Positions 34,626 to 42,654 of a stretch of DNA of 64,000 nt are shown in pieces. Source of the stretch: Lachnospiraceae bacterium UBA4631 (GTDB taxonomy: Bacteria > Bacillota > Clostridia > Lachnospirales > Lachnospiraceae). The position numbers and the translations under genes are program-made. The stretch covers positions 1 through 64,000 of the forward strand of contig DHMX01000014.1 of NCBI GenBank assembly GCA_002406015.1, in the 5' to 3' direction. Positions within the stretch are counted from its first letter, which is position 1; every line of letters starts with the position of its first letter. The notes under the pieces were generated by a model. It made no database searches, was not told the DNA's origin, and worked only from the letters and a program-made list of their open reading frames with translations.

Positions 34626-35891
34626 ATGAATAGAAGGGGTAATTTACATAAAAATTATTGCATAGATACATTTTTGGTTACAGGTATAGGAGAGCAAATA
34701 GATTTTATAATGAAAAAGACAGATAATGCATTGGAAAATGCAGAAAGGTTGATATATGAAACATCAATGCTCTTATTGGAAATACCTGAAGAAGTAAGGA
34801 GCAATGAACTAAAATATATTTGTGAAAAACAATACAGAGAAAGAAAAGAGATAGATTTTTTAAGTTATGGGTATAAAGTGAAAAATGCGTTATGGAAATT
34901 GACAGATGATAGTAATTATGTAAATCATAAATTCGTTCAAGATATGAAATATAATATTGAAAGAGCAAAGGTAATAAGAGAAAAATGTAAAGGACTATCT
35001 ATTTGCAGTAAAAAGGTGATACATACAGATGCATCACTAGCAACAAGTATAATGAAAGTAAAAAAAATATCATGTGATGTGGAAGAAATAGAGAAAGTAT
35101 CAAGAAAAGAACTTCTTCAATTTGCTGCTGAAAAATTAGCGGGAATTTCTATGAATAGCAATGGAGGTTTTCATGTAAACAGTGCGGAAGATGCAGCGAG
35201 AGTAAAAAAATACTATCAGTATATGAATGAATTAAAAAATGGCAGGTATTCGGATGCTGAGATAACGGCTATTATTATGGGGATTCCTGCAACTAAAGGA
35301 GTTCCGAATATAAATAATGCTGAAGATGCAAAGAAATATTCAGTAATTGTGAGACAATTAAAAGTAATAAGTCCAGATACCCTTTCTCATTTTAACTATA
35401 ATTGGACAAAAGATGGAACTTATGTTACACAGGAATTTTTAGATAAGGTTATTGAAATTTCAAATAAACTTGGAGTTTTACCGGATGACCTGATGGCTGT
35501 TATGGCATTTGAATCAAGATTTAACCCACAATGTGTAAATCCTAGTGGAGCTTGTGGACTTATACAGTTTACTAACATTTCCATTATACAGATAAATAAC
35601 AATAACGGGACGAATTATACAAGTGAAGATATTTATAAAATGAATGCACTAGAACAATTAGACCTTGTTTATTTACATTGCAAGGGGCAAGGAAATATAA
35701 GCACTTTAAGTGATTTGTATATGTCAATTATATGCCCAGAGGCGGTTGGAAAAGAAGAAGATTATGTAATGTATGCAATTGGTACTGCTGCATATGAACA
35801 AAATAAAGGATTGGATTTAAACAATGATGGAAAGATTACTAAGGAAGAAGCTACTACAAAAGTTTTAGAGAGGAGAACAGAGTATGAATAA
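34626..35891 (+). CDS. Candidate secreted effector: helical N-terminus with phage-type lytic transglycosylase C-terminus
   Basis: 421 residues, with no signal peptide or TM helix. Residues about 1-180 are helical, as in LXG or WXG-type export domains. About 180-270 hold two related NSAEDAARVKKY/NNAEDAKKYSVI linker units. About 275-410 are a lysozyme-like domain: catalytic Glu296 in VMAFESRFNP, PSGACGLIQF, LSDLYMSIICPEAVGK, and a Ca-loop-like DLNNDGKITKEE (397-408), the layout of phage tail and structural transglycosylases. It would cut peptidoglycan glycan strands. The gene follows three WXG-sized genes and overlaps a lipoprotein gene by 8 bp, the architecture of a toxin with helpers and immunity. 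Confidence 0.8.
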   Translation: MNRRGNLHKNYCIDTFLVTGIGEQIDFIMKKTDNALENAERLIYETSMLLLEIPEEVRSNELKYICEKQYRERKEIDFLSYGYKVKNALWKLTDDSNYVNHKFVQDMKYNIERAKVIREKCKGLSICSKKVIHTDASLATSIMKVKKISCDVEEIEKVSRKELLQFAAEKLAGISMNSNGGFHVNSAEDAARVKKYYQYMNELKNGRYSDAEITAIIMGIPATKGVPNINNAEDAKKYSVIVRQLKVISPDTLSHFNYNWTKDGTYVTQEFLDKVIEISNKLGVLPDDLMAVMAFESRFNPQCVNPSGACGLIQFTNISIIQINNNNGTNYTSEDIYKMNALEQLDLVYLHCKGQGNISTLSDLYMSIICPEAVGKEEDYVMYAIGTAAYEQNKGLDLNNDGKITKEEATTKVLERRTEYE

Positions 35892-37960
35892 GATAAAAAC
35901 AATCGGTTGGATAGTAGCGGGTTTTCTTTTGTTGCTACAAACCGGTTGCGAGGGAGTAGCACCACCTGTTACACAGACAACAAAGGAGCAGTTGACCGAA
36001 ACACAGGATATAACAACTGCAAGTGTAACAGAAGAACCATCACAGGCTTCTACGCAACAAGAGGCAGAAACAAAGGGCAAGGAATTAGAAGAAAAAAATA
36101 ACTTAGATACATGGCTGGGAACGTATACATTTGATGAAGTAAGCGGTGGCGAGAATGATGAACCGTTTATGTTTATGGATTATAATGTGAACATTTACAA
36201 GGAAGATGGGGGATACTATGCAGATGTGGTGGTTAATGGACAATTGACAGCAATAAATATAAAAGCACAGGTGTTGGGAAATGCAAACTGGATTGGATTG
36301 GTAGTATTACAGGATAATGAAGATTGTGTACAAAATTGGGGATGGCTGAAAAATAATGTAATAGTAAGCTTAAGAAGGGAAAAAGATGCGATTTATACCT
36401 ATTGGGGTTTTCTTTCACCATTATTAAAAGAAAACAGACCATCAGGATGCACATATTTTAAACAGACAGAAAGTACTAATACAGAATCAACGGAAAATTC
36501 AGTAGAGGAAAATGATTTAAACACATGGATTGGAACCTATAGCTTCACAGAAGAATCCGAGACCGATGGAGTGCTGCAAGAAACCAAATATTTATTGAAT
36601 ATCTATAATGAAGACGGTCAGTATTATGGAGATATGATAACAAGCGGTCTGGATACAGATATGGAAGTAAAACTAAAAATATATGGGGATGAACAGTGGA
36701 TTAGTTTGGTAGTGTCAGAAATCAAATCCGAAAATACAGAAAAACTAGAGGATATGAAAGAAATGGTGTTGTTTAGCTTAGGAAAGCAAGACGAACAGGT
36801 CTATACCTATTGGGGAGGAGAAGACATGACCCGACTGTTGAAGAAGGATTATTTAACGTATTACCGGAGTAATTGCTATTTTGAGGCAGATACAGAATAA
36901 GAAAAATGTGTAAGCAAGACATTGGCAGAGGGTGTGGAGAGGAGAACAGAGTATGAATAAGATAAAAACAATCAGTTGGATAGTAGCGGGATTTCTTTTG
37001 TTGCTGCAAACCGGCTGCGAGGGAGTAGCACCACCTGTTATACAGACAACAGAGGAGCAGTTGACCGGAACACAGGATATAACAACTGTAAGTGTAACAG
37101 AAGAGCCGTCACAGGCTTCCACGCAACAAGAGACAGAAACAAAGGACAAGGAATTAGAAGAAAAAGATAATTTAGATACATGGCTGGGAACGTATACATT
37201 TGATGAAGTAAGCGGTGGCGAAAATGATGAACCGTTTATGTTTATGGATTATAATGTGAACATTTACAAGGAAGATGGGGGATACTATGCAGATGTGGTG
37301 ATTAACGGACAATTCACAGGCGTGAATGTAAAGACAAATGTGTACGGAAATACAGAATGGGTCAGCTTTGTGTTGAAGGAGTATAATCCTGACCATGTGG
37401 TTGGATTAAGCAACTGCGAAAATGATGTGTTGTTCAGTATGCGAAAATGTGAAAATAACATATATACATATTGGGGAATACAAGAACCATTACTGTCTCA
37501 AAACAGACCATCAGGATGCACATATTTTGAGCAGACAGAAAGCACTAATACAGAATCAACGGAAATTTCAGCAGAGGAAAATGATTTAAACGCATGGATT
37601 GGAACCTATAGCTTCACAGAAGAATCCGAGACCGATGGAGTGCTACAGGAAAACCAATATTTATTGAATATCTATAACGAAGACGGTCAGTATTATGGAG
37701 ATATGATAACAAGCGGTCTGGATGCAGATATGGAAGTAAAACTAAAAATATACGGGGATGAACAGTGGATTGGCCTGGTATTGTCAGAAATCAAATCCGG
37801 AAATACAGAAAAACTAGAGGATATGAAAGAAATGGTGCTGTTTAGCTTAGGAAAGCAAGATGAACAGGTCTATACCTATTGGGGCGGAGAATACATGACC
37901 CGACTATTAACGAAGGATTATTTAACGTATTACCGGAGTAATTGCTATTTTGAAAAAATG
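35868..37960 (+). repeat. Tandem duplication of about 1.07 kb (two lipoprotein genes)
   Basis: Unit 1 begins at 35868 and unit 2 at 36937, each with the same GAGAGGAGAACAGAGT ribosome binding region. The first 360 bp and last 400 bp of the units are nearly identical, while about 36244-36425 and 37313-37494 have diverged strongly. Confidence 0.9.
35884..36900 (+). CDS. Two-domain surface lipoprotein, candidate immunity protein (copy 1)
   Basis: 338 residues. It has a signal peptide with a lipobox-like LLQTGC (Cys22), then a Thr/Glu/Gln-rich linker to about residue 72, then two homologous beta-rich domains (about 73-195 and 208-335). Each domain opens with L-D/N-T-W-L/I-G-T-Y-T/S-F and holds a Y-x-x-x-I-Y-x-E-D-G-x-Y-Y block and a later YTYWG. 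The ATG overlaps the transglycosylase gene. A membrane-anchored extracytoplasmic protein is where immunity against a peptidoglycan-cutting effector would act. No family is recognised with certainty; the immunity role is inference. Confidence 0.8.
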   Translation: MNKIKTIGWIVAGFLLLLQTGCEGVAPPVTQTTKEQLTETQDITTASVTEEPSQASTQQEAETKGKELEEKNNLDTWLGTYTFDEVSGGENDEPFMFMDYNVNIYKEDGGYYADVVVNGQLTAINIKAQVLGNANWIGLVVLQDNEDCVQNWGWLKNNVIVSLRREKDAIYTYWGFLSPLLKENRPSGCTYFKQTESTNTESTENSVEENDLNTWIGTYSFTEESETDGVLQETKYLLNIYNEDGQYYGDMITSGLDTDMEVKLKIYGDEQWISLVVSEIKSENTEKLEDMKEMVLFSLGKQDEQVYTYWGGEDMTRLLKKDYLTYYRSNCYFEADTE

Positions 37961-37972
37961 CTATATAGATAA
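36953..37972 (+). CDS. Two-domain surface lipoprotein, candidate immunity protein (copy 2)
   Basis: 339 residues from the ATG at 36953, which keeps the same ribosome binding site as copy 1; the upstream GTG at 36932 is not needed. The signal peptide, linker and second domain are nearly identical to copy 1, but about 60 residues in the first domain (about 121-181) are very different while keeping the YTYWG anchor. The C-terminus ends YFEKMLYR rather than YFEADTE. The pair looks like a recent duplication with replacement or diversification of one segment. Confidence 0.8.
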   Translation: MNKIKTISWIVAGFLLLLQTGCEGVAPPVIQTTEEQLTGTQDITTVSVTEEPSQASTQQETETKDKELEEKDNLDTWLGTYTFDEVSGGENDEPFMFMDYNVNIYKEDGGYYADVVINGQFTGVNVKTNVYGNTEWVSFVLKEYNPDHVVGLSNCENDVLFSMRKCENNIYTYWGIQEPLLSQNRPSGCTYFEQTESTNTESTEISAEENDLNAWIGTYSFTEESETDGVLQENQYLLNIYNEDGQYYGDMITSGLDADMEVKLKIYGDEQWIGLVLSEIKSGNTEKLEDMKEMVLFSLGKQDEQVYTYWGGEYMTRLLTKDYLTYYRSNCYFEKMLYR

Positions 37973-37982
37973 TCTTTTATAA

Positions 37983-38242
37983 GAGAGTAATGGACATTTG
38001 CAAATGTATGATGTTGAAGGTAATGAAGATGTTTATGTAGAGAGTTCATAAAAGATTATGGAAAGAGTACTAAAAGTAACGGAGTTTGAAGAATTATGTT
38101 ATGGTTTGTTAAAAAAGTCGAGTGAATTTTCAAAATTAATATTGCAGAATTATTAGAAATGAAGTGTTTAAATATTGAAACAGTGGATTGGCAACAAGCC
38201 TTTTTGTATTTTGTAAATATTGAAATTATTACCTCATTGTAG
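37983..38242 (+). pseudogene. Gene debris: a C-terminal fragment and a frameshifted small gene
   Basis: In the 410-bp gap before ychF, 37983-38051 is an open end reading like a protein C-terminus (ESNGHLQMYDVEGNEDVYV...) with no start. Seven bases later an ATG at 38058 opens 32 codons (MERVLKVTEFEELCYG...), and a second frame, open 38126-38242, continues as NIAELLEMKCLNIETVDWQQ. A single-base frameshift around 38126-38140 would join the two into one small protein of about 60 residues. This looks like the remains of a lost effector/immunity cassette. The rest of the gap (38243-38382) holds only the ychF promoter and leader. Confidence 0.4.
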
Positions 38243-38248
38243 TATAAT
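38220..38248 (+). promoter_or_regulatory. Promoter of ychF
   Basis: TTGAAA (38220-38225), a 17-bp spacer and a perfect TATAAT (38243-38248). The leader is about 128 bases, with no recognised riboswitch. Confidence 0.75.
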
Positions 38249-38382
38249 CAGACTGCTATTTTGGTTTTTAAAAAGAAGCTGATAAGAGGTAAAAACTTGG
38301 CGGCGGAATTGTTCAGCAGACACATGAACGGTATACAAAAGAAAAACAAGTAAGCAAGGCTTTTAAGGAGGAAATAGATAAA

Positions 38383-39480
38383 ATGAAACTAGGAATCGTT
38401 GGATTGCCAAATGTAGGAAAGAGTACATTATTTAATTCATTGACAAAGGCAGGAGCAGAGAGTGCAAATTACCCATTTTGCACTATTGACCCGAATGTGG
38501 GAATCGTAGCAGTTCCGGATGAACGGTTGACGAAGCTGACAGAACTCTATCATTCTGCCAAGACAACACCGGCGGTTATTGAATTTGTTGATATTGCAGG
38601 ACTTGTAAAGGGTGCGTCAAAGGGAGAAGGCTTAGGAAATCAGTTTCTGGCAAATATCCGGGAGGTTGATGCGATTGTCCATGTGGTACGTTGCTTTGAT
38701 GATACCAATGTTATTCATGTAGACGGAAGCGTTGACCCGTTAAGAGATATTGAAACCATTAATTTTGAGTTGATATTCTCCGATATTGAAGTTCTGGAGC
38801 GTCGAATTGCTAAGACAGCAAGAGGAGCGAAGAATGATAAGGCTCTCGCAAAGGAGCTGGATTTGCAGAACCGGATTAAGGCACATCTGGAGGCAGGAAA
38901 ATTAGCCAAGACATTTGAGACAACAGATGAGGATGAACTTGCATGGTTGCAGGAATACAATCTTTTGACCTATAAGCCGGTAATCTTTGCCGCAAATGTA
39001 AGTGAAGATGATTTGGCAGATGACGGAGCTAGTAATGCATATGTGGCAAAGGTAAAGGAATATGCGGCAGAATCCGATTGCGAAGTATTTGTAGTCTGTG
39101 CGGAAATAGAAGCAGAAATATCAGAGCTGGAAGAAGCAGAACGAAAAGAATTTTTGCAGGAATTGGGCTTGCAGGAATCCGGCTTGGAAAAATTGATTCG
39201 GGCAAGCTATTCATTGCTCGGTTTGATTAGTTACCTGACAGCAGGTGAAACAGAGACGCGGGCATGGACCATTACAAAGGGTACAAAGGCACCGCAGGCA
39301 GCCGGAAAGATTCATTCCGACTTTGAACGGGGATTTATCCGGGCAGAGATTGTGCGGTATGAGGATTTGATTGCACTCGGAAGTCTGAATGCGGCAAAAG
39401 AGAAAGGACTGTTACGTTCCGAAGGAAAAGAATACGTTGTACAGGATGGGGATGTCATTCTTTTCAAATTCAATGTGTAA
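38383..39480 (+). CDS. ychF: YchF/OLA1 family ATPase
   Basis: 365 residues, an Obg-like P-loop NTPase that prefers ATP. G1 is GLPNVGKST at residues 6-14, G3 is DIAGLVKGAS near residue 69, the coiled-coil insertion is at about 120-200, and the C-terminal TGS domain includes AWTITKGTKAPQAAGKIHSDFERGF. It binds ribosomes and takes part in stress responses. TAAGGAGG precedes the ATG. It lies 34 bp upstream of lgt. Confidence 0.95.
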   Translation: MKLGIVGLPNVGKSTLFNSLTKAGAESANYPFCTIDPNVGIVAVPDERLTKLTELYHSAKTTPAVIEFVDIAGLVKGASKGEGLGNQFLANIREVDAIVHVVRCFDDTNVIHVDGSVDPLRDIETINFELIFSDIEVLERRIAKTARGAKNDKALAKELDLQNRIKAHLEAGKLAKTFETTDEDELAWLQEYNLLTYKPVIFAANVSEDDLADDGASNAYVAKVKEYAAESDCEVFVVCAEIEAEISELEEAERKEFLQELGLQESGLEKLIRASYSLLGLISYLTAGETETRAWTITKGTKAPQAAGKIHSDFERGFIRAEIVRYEDLIALGSLNAAKEKGLLRSEGKEYVVQDGDVILFKFNV

Positions 39481-39514
39481 GATAAGAAACCGATAGGTAG
39501 AGTGAGGAATAGAT

Positions 39515-40441
39515 ATGTATGATATTAGTTTTCCGAAAATAGGGATTTATTTAAAAAATATACCGGATGGAATTACCATATTCGGAATAGAAATTAAGTT
39601 CTACGGTATTATTATAGCAATTGGTGTATTGTTAGCATATATGATTGCCAGCAAAGAAGCAAAACGGACAGGACAAAATCCCGAACTGTATCTGGACTAT
39701 GTATTAGTCGGAATTATTCCGGCAATCGTGTGTGCAAGATTATATTATGTCATATTTAGCTGGAGCTATTATTTTGCACCGGGAGATACCATAGGAGAGT
39801 CCTTGTTAAAGGTTATTAATATCCGTCAGGGCGGACTTGCGATTTATGGCGGACTGATTGGCGGTATTCTGGCATGCTGGATATTTGCAAGAGTGCGGAA
39901 GGTTTCGTTTCTGAACATGATGGACACGATTGCGATTGGTATTCCGCTTGCACAGCTATTGGGACGCTGGGGAAATTTCTTTAACCGGGAAGCGTTTGGA
40001 ACCTATACGGATTCTCTGCTTGCAATGGCTATTCCGCTGGAATATTATGAGAAAAAGGGCTTGTTGTCCGGACTGGAACAGGCAGGGGTGATTACGGATG
40101 AAATGCTTCAGAATACCGTAAACGGTTGTATCTGGGTGCAGCCGACCTTTTTGTATGAAAGTCTTTGGAATCTGGGATTATTCATATTCCTTATGATATG
40201 GAGAAAGCATAAGAAGTTTCATGGTGAACTGCTGGCAATTTATGTTGGTGGTTATGGATTGGGACGTTTCTGGATTGAAGGCTTACGAACCGACCCATTA
40301 ATGCTGGGGAATACCGGATTGCGGGTGTCACAGGTACTCGCAATTTGTCTGGTGGTAGGAGCAGTAATTTGTTATGTGATTGGTTACCGGAATTGGAAAA
40401 AGAAGAATGAAATCCAAAACACAACATCTAGTGGTGAATAA
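39515..40441 (+). CDS. lgt: Prolipoprotein diacylglyceryl transferase
   Basis: A 308-residue integral membrane enzyme with about seven TM helices that lipidates the Cys of lipoprotein precursors. The diagnostic loop LGRWGNFFNREAFG is at about residues 149-162, with the GLAIYGGLIGG block near residue 108 and the GLGRFWIEGLR block near residue 249. It would process the two lipoproteins of the neighbouring island. A terminator follows. Confidence 0.95.
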   Translation: MYDISFPKIGIYLKNIPDGITIFGIEIKFYGIIIAIGVLLAYMIASKEAKRTGQNPELYLDYVLVGIIPAIVCARLYYVIFSWSYYFAPGDTIGESLLKVINIRQGGLAIYGGLIGGILACWIFARVRKVSFLNMMDTIAIGIPLAQLLGRWGNFFNREAFGTYTDSLLAMAIPLEYYEKKGLLSGLEQAGVITDEMLQNTVNGCIWVQPTFLYESLWNLGLFIFLMIWRKHKKFHGELLAIYVGGYGLGRFWIEGLRTDPLMLGNTGLRVSQVLAICLVVGAVICYVIGYRNWKKKNEIQNTTSSGE

Positions 40442-40474
40442 AAATTAAAATCACAAAATATAGTTAATTTAACG

Positions 40475-40504
40475 AAAGAACCGAGAAAATCGGTTCTTTT
40501 TTTG
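40475..40504 (+). terminator. Terminator after lgt
   Basis: AAAGAACCGA pairs with TCGGTTCTTT across GAAAA and is followed by a T-run. Confidence 0.9.
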
Positions 40505-40581
40505 TTGCTTTTATACAAAAAACTGACAAAAACTTTATGCAATTTCACACGAACATTTTCAAAATTTGCGGTGTTCTCCTC

Positions 40582-40610
40582 TTGAAATCCAAACTTAAAT
40601 AATATAAAAT
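40582..40610 (+). promoter_or_regulatory. Promoter of the dcw (division/cell wall) cluster
   Basis: TTGAAA (40582-40587), a 17-bp spacer and TAAAAT (40605-40610). The MraZ-type repeats begin 12 bp downstream. Confidence 0.75.
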
Positions 40611-40621
40611 AACCCTATGAA

Positions 40622-40661
40622 GTGGAGAAATGTGGAGAATTGTGGTGCCAAGTGGGACATA
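40622..40661 (+). promoter_or_regulatory. Four 10-bp direct repeats, MraZ operator
   Basis: GTGGAGAAAT, GTGGAGAATT, GTGGTGCCAA and GTGGGACATA follow one another with an exact 10-bp period (GTGG at 40622, 40632, 40642 and 40652). MraZ is known to bind arrays of TGGG/GTGG-type direct repeats in its own promoter. The place, just past the -10, suits autorepression. Confidence 0.8.
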
Positions 40662-40690
40662 TGATTCTTAAAATGGAGGGTAATGAGCAA

Positions 40691-41137
40691 ATGTCCAGCG
40701 GATTAAAAGGACAATTTAATCATAGTGTGGATACAAAAGGAAGACTGATTATCCCGACAAAGCTTCGTGAACAGCTTGGTGACACCTTTGTAATTACCAA
40801 AGGGCTGGATGGATGCCTTTATGGGTATCCGGATGCCGAATGGGAAGAATTTGAAGGAAAACTGAGAAAATTGCCAATGCTGAATAAACGAGCAAGACAG
40901 ACCAAGGATTTCTTCATGGCAGGTGCCGTAGATTGTGAACTGGATAGTCAGGGAAGAATACTGTTACCTCAGATTCTGCGGGACTTTGCACATATTACGA
41001 AAGAAGTAGCGATTGTAGGCAATATTGAGCGGATTGAAATCTGGGATTTGGATACATGGAATCAGCGTAGCGTTGAAATTGCCGAAAACATGGATGAAAT
41101 TGTGGAAGACTTGGATGCCCTTGGTATTGAATTGTAG
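40691..41137 (+). CDS. mraZ: Transcriptional regulator MraZ
   Basis: 148 residues from the ATG at 40691 (SSGLKGQFNHSVDTKGRLIIP), with GGAGGG upstream; upstream in-frame codons extend into the operator repeats and are rejected. It holds two SpoVT/AbrB-like swapped-hairpin domains with the family signatures DTKGRLIIPTKLRE and DSQGRILLPQILR. It forms ring-shaped oligomers that bind repeats upstream of the dcw operon. First gene of the cluster. Confidence 0.95.
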   Translation: MSSGLKGQFNHSVDTKGRLIIPTKLREQLGDTFVITKGLDGCLYGYPDAEWEEFEGKLRKLPMLNKRARQTKDFFMAGAVDCELDSQGRILLPQILRDFAHITKEVAIVGNIERIEIWDLDTWNQRSVEIAENMDEIVEDLDALGIEL

Positions 41138-41146
41138 GAGGGTAAC

Positions 41147-42082
41147 ATGGAATTTAAACACAAATCCGTATTGCTGGAAGAGACAATTGATAATTTGAAT
41201 ATAAAGCCGGATGGCATTTATGTGGATGGAACACTGGGAGGAGCCGGACATGCTTATGAAGTATGCAGCCGCTTATCGGAACAGGGAAGATTTATCGGAA
41301 TTGACCAGGACGCAGATGCCATTGCCGCCAGTACAAAACGTTTGGAACCATATGCAGATAGGGTGACGATTATTCGAGATAATTACTGTAATTTGAGAAC
41401 CAGAGTAGAGGAGTTGGGAATCAACGGTGTTGATGGAATCCTCTTGGATCTGGGAGTGTCCTCATACCAGTTGGATGCGGTAGATAGAGGTTTTACCTAC
41501 CGCACATCGGCTCCACTGGATATGAGGATGGATCAGAGGCAAAGCCGGACTGCGAAGGATATAGTAAATGACTACAGTGAAATGGAGTTATATCGAATCA
41601 TTCGCGATTACGGAGAAGATAAATTTGCAAAAAATATTGCAAAACACATTGTAAGAGCCAGAGAACAAAAACCGATTGAGACAACGGATGAGCTGAATCA
41701 GATTATTAAAGAAGCAATTCCGGCAAAGGTTCGGGCAAACGGTGGACATCCATCCAAGCAGACCTATCAGGCAATCCGGATTGAACTGAATCATGAATTG
41801 GAGGTCTTGACAGATTCTCTGGACGGTATGATTGATTTTTTGAATCCGGGAGGAAGGCTGTGCGTAATTACCTTTCATTCTTTGGAAGACCGGGTGGTAA
41901 AGACGATTTTCAGAAAAAATGAGAATCCATGTACCTGTCCGCCAAGCTTTCCGGTATGTACCTGCGGGAAAAAATCAAAGGGAATTGTGATTACGAGAAA
42001 GCCGATTGTTCCCACCGATAAGGAATTGGAAGAAAATTCACGCTCGAAGAGCTCCAAGCTTCGGGTATTTGAAAGAATATAA
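41147..42082 (+). CDS. rsmH: 16S rRNA (cytosine(1402)-N(4))-methyltransferase
   Basis: 311 residues. It has a SAM-binding Rossmann core with VDGTLGGAGHAYEV near residue 26, GILLDLGVSSYQLD near residue 100 and the FHSLEDRVVK motif near residue 244. The CTCPPSFPVCTCGKKSK stretch near residue 262 is also typical. It methylates the ribosomal P-site region and is conserved after mraZ. AGGAGGG precedes the ATG. Confidence 0.96.
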   Translation: MEFKHKSVLLEETIDNLNIKPDGIYVDGTLGGAGHAYEVCSRLSEQGRFIGIDQDADAIAASTKRLEPYADRVTIIRDNYCNLRTRVEELGINGVDGILLDLGVSSYQLDAVDRGFTYRTSAPLDMRMDQRQSRTAKDIVNDYSEMELYRIIRDYGEDKFAKNIAKHIVRAREQKPIETTDELNQIIKEAIPAKVRANGGHPSKQTYQAIRIELNHELEVLTDSLDGMIDFLNPGGRLCVITFHSLEDRVVKTIFRKNENPCTCPPSFPVCTCGKKSKGIVITRKPIVPTDKELEENSRSKSSKLRVFERI

Positions 42083-42098
42083 AAAGTAGGAGAGTAAA

Positions 42099-42578
42099 AT
42101 GAGAGAGTATCAGCAAAGGTATCAGGCACAATATTATACAGAAGGAACGGCAGCACGTAAGATTGCCAGACCGGAGTATGTAAGGCCGGAACGCCAGATG
42201 GAACCGGAGCTTCCGGACTACGCAAGGGTCAGAAAGGCAGATAGCAAAAGAGGATTAAAATTCGCAATGAATCCGGCATTTGCTGTATTTCTTGCACTTG
42301 CGGTTATAGCAACTTTGGCAGCCTGTACATTAATGCTGTCTATGCAGGCAAAGGTAACAGAGCAAAGCAATCAGATTACCTATCTGCAGTCAGAAATAGA
42401 AACCTTAACCGATGAAAATGATGCATACGAAGCCAGAATTAACAGCAGTGTGAATCTGGAACAGATTCGGGATACTGCAATGAATCAGTTGGGAATGGTA
42501 TATCCAACCGAAGGACAAGTTGTGTACTACAATCTGACAGAAGCAGATTATGTACGTCAGTACCATGATATTCCGTAA
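42099..42578 (+). CDS. ftsL: FtsL-like cell division protein
   Basis: 159 residues: a cytoplasmic N-terminus of about 60, one TM helix (about residues 62-84), then an extracytoplasmic coiled coil (about 86-115, with the SEIETLTDENDAYEARI heptads) and a short tail. The layout and the place between rsmH and the PBP gene identify the FtsL/DivIC-type divisome protein; sequence identity in this family is always low. Confidence 0.82.
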   Translation: MREYQQRYQAQYYTEGTAARKIARPEYVRPERQMEPELPDYARVRKADSKRGLKFAMNPAFAVFLALAVIATLAACTLMLSMQAKVTEQSNQITYLQSEIETLTDENDAYEARINSSVNLEQIRDTAMNQLGMVYPTEGQVVYYNLTEADYVRQYHDIP

Positions 42579-42654
42579 AATGCTTACTCAGTAGAATATT
42601 GGTAGGTAACCGGTGTAGACCCCATGTAAGGAACAGGAAGGACAGGAGAAAAAG

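Noticed and set aside
38249..38382. Riboswitch in the roughly 128-base ychF leader
   Set aside because: No recognisable aptamer core, T-box or terminator/antiterminator pair could be found by eye.
40622..40661. The phased GTGG repeats as a CRISPR or iteron array
   Set aside because: 10-bp units with no spacers, placed exactly at the mraZ promoter; the MraZ operator explains them better.
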